Shown: in pieces, positions 57,101 to 64,000 of the stretch
Layout of the letters: the number at the start of each line of letters is the position of its first letter
Numbering within the stretch: the first letter of the stretch is position 1
Notes under the pieces: model-generated
Database searches by the model: none
Told to the model about the DNA's origin: nothing
The model's input: the letters and a program-made list of their open reading frames with translations, nothing else
DNA from: Trogon surrucura
Taxonomy: Eukaryota > Chordata > Aves > Trogoniformes > Trogonidae
NCBI GenBank assembly: GCA_020746105.1
Contig: CM036658.1
Location: 34,093,004-34,157,003 of the forward strand
Reading direction: 5' to 3'
Length of the DNA stretch: 64,000 bases
Program-made: the position numbers and the translations under genes

Positions 57101-60100
57101 GTGGCAAGAGAAATAACGACTCTTAGTCACAAGATGGAAGAAAAAGCACAGTTCTGAAATACCTCGGCAGCAGCATCAGCAGTTTCTTGCTGGTGTTTGC
57201 TGATCTTGTGTTCTAATTCTTTAACCTGAAGCTGTAATTCATTATTTTCTTCTCTGTATTTTGCCATCTCTGCAGATTTAGCTTGAATTTCTTTATTCCG
57301 TAATGCAATTTCTTCCTTCTGCTTGGCCAGCTCCTTCTGCAACTTCTCTACAGATTCCTGAAAAGCAAATCAAACAGCCATTTACTAGCTTCTTTAAAAG
57401 GCTGTTTTCAAACAGTTATTAGAAGAGAAGGACACAGCAAGGAAAGAGAAAAAAATTCATGTGGTAACGAAGCAAAAAAATAACTAACTACGCACACTAA
57501 ATGCAACTGAGTGCTGGCAAGAAAACGCAACCAACAAAACGCACACTATAGTTTGAGCTTTAGGGGATCATTTCTTCAGTAACATCGAAACAGATAATAA
57601 AACACAGTATTTACTTCTACCTTTGCCTCAGACATCTCAGGTTCCATAGCATCAACCTGCTCCTGGTAGGATTTGATTGCTTTATCTGCAGCTGCTATTT
57701 GCTGTTCACAGGAGGCCTGTTCTTGTTTTAGCTCTTCAAGCTCCAGAACTAAAGCTTCAAATTCCTAGAGAGATGTTTTCAAATTCATTATAGTTATACT
57801 TAAATTGAAAGAATTAAGATTCAGTTTGATGTAGTAAATGCTGTGGAAGATGAACGGTACCTGTTCTTCAGCAGGGGGGGGAGAAAGGAAGGGGGGGAGA
57901 AAGGAAGGGGGGGAGAAAGGAAGGGGGGGGAGAAAGGAAGGGGGGGAGAAAGGAAGGGGGGGAGAAAGGAAGGGGGGGAGAAAGGAAGGGGGGGAGAAAG
58001 GAAGGGGGGGAGAAAGGAAGGGGGGGAGAAAGGAAGGGGGGGAGAAAGGAAGGGGGGGAGAAAGGAAGGGGGGGAGAAAGGAAGGGGGGGAGAAAGGAAG
58101 GGGGGGAGAAAGGAAGGGGGGGAGAAAGGAAGGGGGGGAGAAAGGAAGGGGGGGAGAAAGGAAGGGGGGGAGAAAGGAAGGGGGGGAGAAAAGCACCACC
58201 AATTTCTATGTCAGTGACTACAAAGCAATATATTAAGTTTCAAAGCTGACAGTATTAAAACTTCAGGAGAATCGCAGTTTCTGATTACTGCAACCACTTT
58301 TGACATTGAGGAAACTGCCAGCAAAGTCAAGTTTTACCTGCTGCTTTTCTTTCATTTGTTTGCTTGAAGAATCTGCCTTTTTCTTGGCATCATTTAGTTT
58401 CTCCTGGGCATTTTTTATTTCTTTTTCACATTCTGCTTCTGCATTTTTCATTTTATTCTCTAATACCTTGTATTTATCTTCTGCTTTCTTTCGGCTCTCT
58501 TCAGTTTTCTTTAATGTCTCTTCACACTCCGCTGAACCAAGAAGTACAATACTGAGATTGGGCATCATTCTTATCTTTACATTTACATGCTGAACTCCAA
58601 CTGAAACAAATCCACCTTTGCCTCTAACAGAAAAAAAAGTGGTTGTACATTTGCTAGTTGCTGAAGTCACCTATTTCAATGACTACTCTAAGAGAGCGTG
58701 CTGCTGTTACCAGTTATTGGCAGGGCACCAAACAGGCAACCAGTCACTAAAATCAATGAAAATAAGCCTCTTTTTTTTTTTTCTGACAGGGGCAAGTATA
58801 AGACAAATCACATGATCCAGAAGCAACTGATCAGACAGCTACCTAATAAGATATTGCCTCATTCATACAATACTATATCTACATATGTATCATATCTGTC
58901 CGCCTTTTTTCTTCAGATGTTTTACATATTGTTGCACTTGTTTACTCTTAAATTTTTCCTTAGCTACATGAACAGTACTTCTTTACAATGCTTTCTTGTT
59001 CCGCAAACTATTTGAATTGCTAACCTTAAATATCTACAGAAACAAATGGCTTAAAAAACTGAAAAAGATTACTCAAATCTGGGATTAAATCTGTTTTATA
59101 ATTTACTGGCAAGCTCCTTTTCCTTTTATTATGAAGTATATAAAACACTTCAGAATATAACCTTTAGAACAAGAGAATGACCAACCTTACGTAAATCACC
59201 TCTAAGCAAGTCTACTGTGATTCTCTATGTTACTTATGCCAAAATACAAAGCTAGTATTTTCAAAGCATTTCCTTTTCTGCAGCAAAGATTCTGTTACTC
59301 AAACAGCCAAATATTCATCTCATTCTCAGCAATTAGTTTTCAATTAAAAGATTAAGAACACATTTATCACCAATGGTTTTCTTCAGGGTAAGCAGCTCTT
59401 CCTCTTGTTTGTGATAAGCACTCTGACAAAGCTTAGTTTCCAACAGCTCTGCTTCCTCAGATTTCATCTCCCACTGCTGCTTCAGTTCCCGGTACCTTTG
59501 AGGACAGTAACGATACATGCTGCTATAATGAAGAGTATCCAGCACTTCAGTTTCAAAGTTGCAATACAAAGATACAGAAATAAGTAGATAAATGAGCTCT
59601 CTCACTAATGTGAGATACAACTGATAAGTCAGCTTAAAGACTGACCTAATGTCTTTAATAGCAAGTGTGAAGCTTCTTGAGTGTGTAAGTTATTATATAT
59701 GTAACTCCTAGTTATGTAGCCTGTTAGGACTTATTAGAGCAATACATGGAATTTGGCAACAATTCAGAGCTCATCTTTTTCCAACCAGCAGCATGACAAA
59801 TGCTAGGCTAAAGCATTAAAGAAAAAATCTAAATGTAAAACTCATTTTTTTGTTTTGGCTATATTTCTGTGAGCCGTAATAGACTCAAAACATTTTGAAA
59901 AATAAATCCAGCTGGTAAATAGCATATGACACAGCATACCTCCTTATGGGACTTTTACAGAACTGACTAAACATACTTCTATACTCCATCTTTTAAAAAG
60001 ATTTTCAGTAATTGAGTAGCTGAAAATCAAACATGTTTAAAATTATTTTAAATCCTTATAGCAGTTATCACTCAGATATTATCCTTTATCTTTATATTTT

Positions 60101-63100
60101 CTTGGGAGAGAAATAAGAGCTATCACAAACTGAAACTCTGTATGGGTGTGACAAAATATGTCTGGAACACATCCATTCCTCAGTCAACTCCATGAAGCTT
60201 TGGTAAACTTCAAGTGATTTCATGTAGACACTATTGGATTCCATTTTTTTTTCCTGTATTATTTAAAGTTTTCTTGCATATGTTATCTAAAACCTAAATT
60301 TCCTTGTTGATTGCTGTACTGACAAATTATATTGGGGGGAGAAGGTGAAAGGGAATAATTTTCTGCATGTTACATGTCTCAATGGGCCCTATGCCCTCCA
60401 AAAATACTTCATTAGGTTGAGTTTACTCAGTCCCAGAACAGAAACAAAAGACATTTTATAGGGCAAACCTTACTTTTCAGCAACATGCTTCAAGCCTGCC
60501 AGCTCATTCACTACGGCCTCAAGCTCAGATTCCTTTGTCCTGAGTTCTGCTTCAACATCTTTCGTTTCTTGAAGTTTAGACAAGATTGGTGCAGCCTGTG
60601 AGAGTGCACCTGTTCCGTGGCGGGGAGGGGGGAAACCAAGTCAAATCAATTAGAATTAGACTAGTGGACTCACCACTGGCAAATATCAAATCCTAAATGG
60701 TAGTAATGATGCAGGTGGATGACTCGTTTTAGTTAGAAAACAGAAAGCCTGTTGGGCTGAAGTTCTAGCAGTTCTCACGAGAAGACTACCTCCTCTGTTA
60801 CAGAATCTAGTTCTGCAAACTCTGAACACTACATGTGCATTCACTATATAGCGAAATCAACTAACTTTACATAATTTACAAAACTACCTTGAATTAATTA
60901 TCAATTATTTCAAAAAGCACTTGAATGCAAAGCACTTATGTTTCCAAGAGGATTATACAGTCAAAAATATTTAAGCATTTAACATCTAAACTACTTCATG
61001 CAAATAGTTTGCAATTCATTTCTTCTTAATCCAATCAATCTTACTTCAGCTCCAGAGCGACAAATTTTTGCTCAAACAGATCATATTATCCCTAGTGCGA
61101 GTATAAACAAAAAGGTAACTGTTCGTTTCTACGAAAAACATGCAAAGTGGAAAACAAATCAACAGACATGGAGTATCATTACATGAATAAAACCAGTAAT
61201 TACCTCCATGCAGAGTGCCATGGGGGTTAAATGTATCTCCATCAATTGTAACACTCCTTGTCATTATCCTTTTGTCAAAGGTCACTTTCTTAGCATTATC
61301 CATGTTATTACAAATCAGTGTTGTTCCAAAGACATATTCCATTGCTTTCTGCAGTTCAGGTTCATATGCAACTATAGTAAGGGCTAAATCCAAGTTACAA
61401 TGACCAACCTAGAAACCAAACGAAATGCAATTAGTAAGCCTTATTATAAGAATCTTCAAATTTAACTTCATAGAATGATAGAATGCACTGGGTTGGAAGG
61501 GCCTTTAAAGGCCATCTAGTCGAAATCCCCTGCAGTAAGCATGGATATCTTTGGTTTTCTTTTGTTAAAACTACTTTCTAAAAACGTCATTACATTATAA
61601 AACAATTTCAGTTAGAAATGGAGTAATTAATATCCATTTCAACATGGATATATACAAGGTATGCATACAAACGAAAAAAATGGAACCGTGACACCCTCAA
61701 ACCCTGCAGAAATTCCGGTTAGTATAACCACTAAGAAGCCCACATTTTTAGCAAACAAATAAAATGAAAAAGATAAAAAAGCAAATTAGTGTAAATAGTG
61801 TATTTATTTTACATACCAAGGTTTTGGCCAATTTGACTGTATCTTGTCCAACACATCTCGCCGAAATCTTGTTTAGTGGAACGATGGTGTATCGACGCTT
61901 TAGTTCACCCTTTTCTAATAGCTTTTTCCCAGTATCCTCAAATGAAAAGAGTTACACACGAACATGTAAGTGATCTTTTAAAGTAAGACAATTAGGCATT
62001 GCAAGAGGAATATATAGTGGCCAGTACCTATGCACGGTGCTCAGCCTAATTTAAACAAACCACCTCTTACACGTTCAGTAACAACGCACGTGCTCACTCA
62101 TGCTTGCATCACAACCTCATCTCAACATTCAGAGTTTTGTATCAAAGCAATAAACATACCTCTGTGTCTACAACAATGTTATAGAGTTTCCCTCCAGCCA
62201 CCACTTCTAAGGCTTTGGCTTTGGATACATCCTTCACAGTGATAAGAAGCACAACAGGGCCTTTCACACGGTTTGGATTCCAGTTTTTTTCTGGATTTCT
62301 TAAAATACATTTAAATTATTATAATCACGCTTGTTTCTCTCCCATACATCTCAAATACATACACATATATGTTTAAAAACTCATACTGCTTATTATACTG
62401 GTACAAGAAATTCTAAATTATAGGAAAAAAACCCACAGAAAATAGTTAATTAAATACTTCAGGGCAAAGAGACTCCCCGATAAAGCGTCAGTTACTAAGT
62501 CATTGAAAGAAAGTCCTTCCAGATTTTGCTATAATTTGTTTACACAGTTTTAACTGATTTGTATTCTGGGTTCTATCATTAGCACAATAGGAATATGGTC
62601 AGACAGAGGAATATGTTTCACAAGCAAATAAATCTGGGGATACGTGTGTTTCATTAGAGGAGACAATGCTGACTTCCACAGAGCAAGTCTAGACAGTCCT
62701 GAGGCAGGACTCTGAAAAGTGATGACTACATATTAGCTGTTTAGACCTTTGGATTCCATGGTTTTAGCTACTGAAGTCAAGTTACTGCTTGAAAACACCA
62801 TCATACAGAACTTTCAAATTCTGGTGATTTTGATAAGGCTGTATCACTTTTCCTGCTGTATCATGAATGACTGTATCGCTTTTCCTGCTTTTCCTAACTT
62901 CCCCACCATCGTTCCCTTGCATAGTCATTATTCACAGGCACTAAAAGGCAAGCAACAGCTAAGCAATTGAAGGAATTATTCTGTAAGTCCCATAGTCCAC
63001 GCACAAAACACCCCCTAAAGCACTTCCAAATGTCTTTTAGGATCACACTGAGATCTTACTTGTATTCAAACTGTAGATGAGGAAATTTTGAGATCAAGCT

Positions 63101-63177
63101 TTCATACGATTCTCTCAGCCGGCTGATGTCACCAATCAATGCCATCTTCTTTGCTAAAAGGGCTTCTTCTTTCTCTT
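51014..63177 (-). CDS. SMC2: SMC2 condensin subunit, 3' part of gene, 14 coding exons
   Basis: SMC2 pairs with SMC4 through its hinge and forms the ATPase core of condensin I and II, which compact chromosomes in the nucleus (family knowledge). Exons in transcript order on the minus strand: 63177-63060, 62298-62160, 61936-61817, 61408-61204, 60609-60474, 59495-59371, 58531-58338, 57764-57621, 57357-57163, 56623-56423, 55601-55485, 53092-52932, 52204-52057, 51190-51014. The total is 2,180 nt, giving 725 aa plus TGA. All junctions keep phase and all introns are GT-AG. Domains in order: end of coiled coil 1, hinge (exons 1 to 4, ending [10 protein letters not shown]), coiled coil 2 rich in E, K and Q (exons 5 to 9), and the C-terminal ATPase head with signature LSGGQR, Walker B IYILDEVD and D-loop AALD (exons 12 to 14). 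The human protein is about 1,197 aa, so about 470 N-terminal residues, including Walker A, lie right of the window. No internal stop was seen. Confidence 0.96.
52057..52204 (-). CDS. SMC2: SMC2 exon with Walker B motif
   Basis: [20 protein letters not shown], then [20 protein letters not shown], ending FRHSQ. ILDEVD holds the Walker B aspartate and catalytic glutamate, and AALD is the D-loop. Acceptor ATTAG, donor GTATGG. Confidence 0.96.
52932..53092 (-). CDS. SMC2: SMC2 exon with ABC signature motif
   Basis: [20 protein letters not shown] through [14 protein letters not shown] plus two bases of arginine. LSGGQ is the ABC signature that contacts ATP bound by the partner head. Acceptor TTCTAG; the donor AAAG/GTTGGT is a poor match to consensus. 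Confidence 0.95.
53319..53331 (+). repeat. short (AT)n microsatellite
   Basis: Six AT units in the SMC2 intron that also holds LTR copy C. Confidence 0.7.
54271..55338 (+). mobile_element. solo LTR of the same family, copy C, in an SMC2 intron
   Basis: Begins TGTATTGGGATTGTCTGGCC and ends GGTCAGACCACTACA. It follows copy A closely in order and wording, including the AGGTCAGTGAAGAAA block, GGAGCAGTTTCCCC and AATAAA near 55155. Flanks TTACT and GTACT match in four of five bases, a possible worn target-site duplication. It lies antisense to SMC2. Confidence 0.85.
55485..55601 (-). CDS. SMC2: SMC2 coiled-coil exon near the C-terminal head
   Basis: Thirty-nine codons, [19 protein letters not shown] through LQIACKK. 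It closes the second coiled-coil arm. Acceptor CACTAG, donor GTATGA. Confidence 0.93.
56423..56623 (-). CDS. SMC2: SMC2 exon, arm to head transition
   Basis: Sixty-seven codons, [19 protein letters not shown], then [18 protein letters not shown], ending AMLSETEER. Acceptor TTTACAG, donor GTAAAC. Confidence 0.95.
57163..57357 (-). CDS. SMC2: SMC2 coiled-coil exon
   Basis: Sixty-five codons, [18 protein letters not shown] through [10 protein letters not shown]. Typical heptad-rich coiled coil. Acceptor TTTTCAG, donor GTATTT. Confidence 0.94.
57621..57764 (-). CDS. SMC2: SMC2 coiled-coil exon
   Basis: Forty-eight codons, [18 protein letters not shown] through EPEMSEAK. Acceptor CTCTCTAG, donor GTAGAA. 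The intron before it in the transcript holds a large minisatellite that ends about 110 nt from this acceptor. Confidence 0.94.
57874..58191 (+). repeat. G-rich minisatellite, about 20 copies of a 16 bp unit
   Basis: A tandem array of AAAGGAAGGGGGGGAG, almost perfect, with one unit carrying eight G instead of seven near 57922. The whole strand is purine. It fills more than half of the SMC2 intron 57765-58337. The SMC2 transcript carries the C-rich complement, ending about 110 nt before the next acceptor. Long frames on both strands here are only the repeat being read. Confidence 0.97.
58338..58531 (-). CDS. SMC2: SMC2 coiled-coil exon
   Basis: Two bases complete alanine, then [33 protein letters not shown], ending [11 protein letters not shown]. 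Acceptor GGTTCAG, donor GTAAAA. Confidence 0.94.
59371..59495 (-). CDS. SMC2: SMC2 coiled-coil exon
   Basis: One base completes lysine, then [20 protein letters not shown] through LLTLKKTI plus one base. Acceptor CTCAAAG, donor GTGATA. Confidence 0.94.
60474..60609 (-). CDS. SMC2: SMC2 exon, start of coiled coil 2
   Basis: Two bases complete glycine, then [20 protein letters not shown] through [10 protein letters not shown] plus two bases. Acceptor GGAACAG, donor GTAAGG. Confidence 0.92.
61204..61408 (-). CDS. SMC2: SMC2 hinge exon
   Basis: [40 protein letters not shown], and ITIDG-like core ending FNPHGTLHG plus one base. This is the second half of the hinge that binds SMC4. The last loop reads GTLHGG where I recall GTLSGG in the human protein. 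Acceptor TTCTAG, donor GTAATT. Confidence 0.95.
61468..61550 (-). mobile_element. CR1 3' terminus remnant, antisense to the plus strand
   Basis: TTCATAGAATGATAGAATGC, GGGTTGGAAGGGCCTTTAAAG and CATCTAGTC match the complement of a CR1 tail. It lies in the SMC2 intron 61409-61816, in sense with SMC2. Confidence 0.75.
61817..61936 (-). CDS. SMC2: SMC2 hinge exon
   Basis: Forty codons, [20 protein letters not shown] through KLAKTL. Acceptor TTTGAG lacks a good pyrimidine run; donor GTATGT. Phase on both sides supports the boundaries. Confidence 0.93.
62160..62298 (-). CDS. SMC2: SMC2 hinge exon
   Basis: One base completes lysine, then [35 protein letters not shown], ending NIVVDTE. Acceptor TTTTAAG, donor GTATGT. 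Confidence 0.93.
63060..63177 (-). CDS. SMC2: SMC2 exon, coiled coil 1 to hinge
   Basis: Two bases complete glutamate, then [20 protein letters not shown] through [11 protein letters not shown] plus two bases. The acceptor CTTAAG was chosen among tandem AGs because it alone restores phase with the EENKEES-type human segment. Donor GTAAGA. Confidence 0.9.
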
Positions 63178-64000
63178 CTTAAGAGTTAAACACAAGCAGT
63201 AGACAAATATCCAGAGAACAGAAATCTATTAGCTAAAAAACTGGTATGCTACACTGTTTATCTACATATATAGAGAGAATACTTAATTGAAAAAGCTTTC
63301 TAAAATTCTTGTAAATTTCCAGTTTACATAAATTACCACCACCACAATACCAAACATGAAAACAAAGGGTTTAAAGTCTAATGCGCTTCTTTGAACATTG
63401 TTCTAGAATATCAGTTCACAGTTTTGAGTAGCTTCTGCAATGTTACCTGGAACAAGAACCGAACTTTCAGAAGTGTTTTAGGTAGGGAAAACCAGAAAGG
63501 AATAGAGAAAAATTGGTCACTTTTCTCATCTAAGTTTTAGGGAGAATTTACACTTTCCATCAAACTTTAAAGCATTTGGCCTAAAGCTTATAAAATCAAA
63601 TTATTTTAAACTATTTTCTGTGGAAGGCAAGACCTTGCAGAGCTCTGACCAGAGAAATTTCTTTATGCATGAAAGCAGCATACTTGGTTTTTCAGTTCCT
63701 TCTCATACTGAGCCTGATTAGTTAACTAACTAACATTAGTTAATTGAGCTATCTTTCCCCACAGTAGATCTCTCAGTGCTGTGTACTTCTAGCAGAAAGG
63801 TGTCGATAACACACTACTCTTTTGGCTGCTTCTGAGCAGTGCTTCCACAGCATCAAGGCGGTCCCTCCCAAGGCCAGCAGTCTGGAGGTGGGTAAGAGAT
63901 TGGGAGGGAACACAGACAGGACAGTGGATTCAAGCAGTATTCCATACCACATGAAGGCATGCTCAGCAATAAAAGCTAGGAGAAAGGAGAAGGGGCGTTC

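Larger units (their letters stand above)
51191..64000 (-). other. SMC2 introns with nothing recognised
   Basis: Introns 51191-52056, 52205-52931, 53093-54270 and 55339-55484 (around LTR copy C), 55602-56422, 56624-57162, 58532-59370, 59496-60473, 60610-61203, 61409-61816 (apart from the CR1 scrap), 62299-63059 and the stretch 63178-64000. They are AT-rich and unique. No further SMC2 exon was found right of 63177, so the next upstream exon is outside the window. Confidence 0.55.

Noticed and set aside
57765..58236. Long open frames on both strands over the minisatellite (145, 132 and 124 codons)
   Set aside because: They are only the 16 bp repeat translated, with no start context, homology or composition of a real protein, and they lie inside an SMC2 intron.
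63680..63720. A possible further SMC2 exon encoding AQYEKELKNQ on the minus strand between AG and GT
   Set aside because: It resembles coiled coil but is too short, and does not continue from the expected residues before exon 63060-63177. Coiled-coil-like peptides arise easily by chance.
63800..63890. Minus-strand peptide RLDAVEALLRSS as SMC2 coding
   Set aside because: Only vague likeness to the arm region and no fitting splice pair with the next exon.
1..64000. CRISPR arrays, bacterial operons, phage or defence systems
   Set aside because: The sequence is plainly vertebrate with spliced genes. The only regular array is the minisatellite, which has no spacers.

Overview
This window looks like a bird nuclear genome. 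It holds two vertebrate protein genes in a tail-to-tail arrangement, each cut by a window edge and each interrupted by many introns. The repeats are the kind found in birds: CR1 retrotransposons ending in tandem ATTCTGTG-type 8-mers, and solo LTRs of avian endogenous retroviruses. I saw no Alu, L1 or bacterial-type feature. The species cannot be read from the sequence. A long CR1 reading frame plus a second, very similar CR1 copy suggest a lineage with recently active CR1, but that is inference.

Plus strand, 1 to about 46,360: the 3' part of ECPAS (KIAA0368, Ecm29 proteasome adaptor and scaffold). Thirty-eight coding exons (570-43591) join in phase throughout and encode 1,438 residues to the natural stop. 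By recall of the human protein (about 1,845 aa), roughly the first 400 residues lie left of the window. One intron (12831-13312) has a GC donor. A 3'UTR with several poly(A) signals follows to about 46.36 kb. The introns carry a 2.4 kb CR1 with a 700-codon reverse transcriptase frame (26.15-28.54 kb), a second truncated CR1 (37.37-38.14 kb), several short CR1 fragments, an antisense solo LTR with recognisable promoter and poly(A) signals (21.40-21.78 kb), an antisense copy of a second LTR family (19.54-20.43 kb), and a worn LTR-like block (35.75-36.55 kb).

Intergenic, about 46.36-50.28 kb: nearly all mobile DNA. It has a solo LTR (46.53-47.70 kb), abutted directly by a long antisense CR1 (47.70 to about 49.99 kb) that itself holds a short sense CR1 tail (48.59-48.71 kb).

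Minus strand, about 50.28 kb to the right edge: the 3' part of SMC2, the condensin ATPase subunit. Fourteen coding exons (63177 down to 51014) join in phase and encode 725 residues: end of the first coiled coil, hinge, second coiled coil, and the C-terminal ATPase head with signature motif and Walker B. A third copy of the same LTR family sits in one intron (54.27-55.34 kb). A different intron holds a 318 bp G-rich minisatellite of 16 bp units (57.87-58.19 kb).

The two proteins have unrelated jobs (proteasome quality control and chromosome condensation), and nothing suggests that they work together; they only share a 3' border. I found no sign of a new gene system. The most notable points are the minisatellite, the repeat-filled border, the GC-AG intron and the evidence of recent CR1 and LTR activity.
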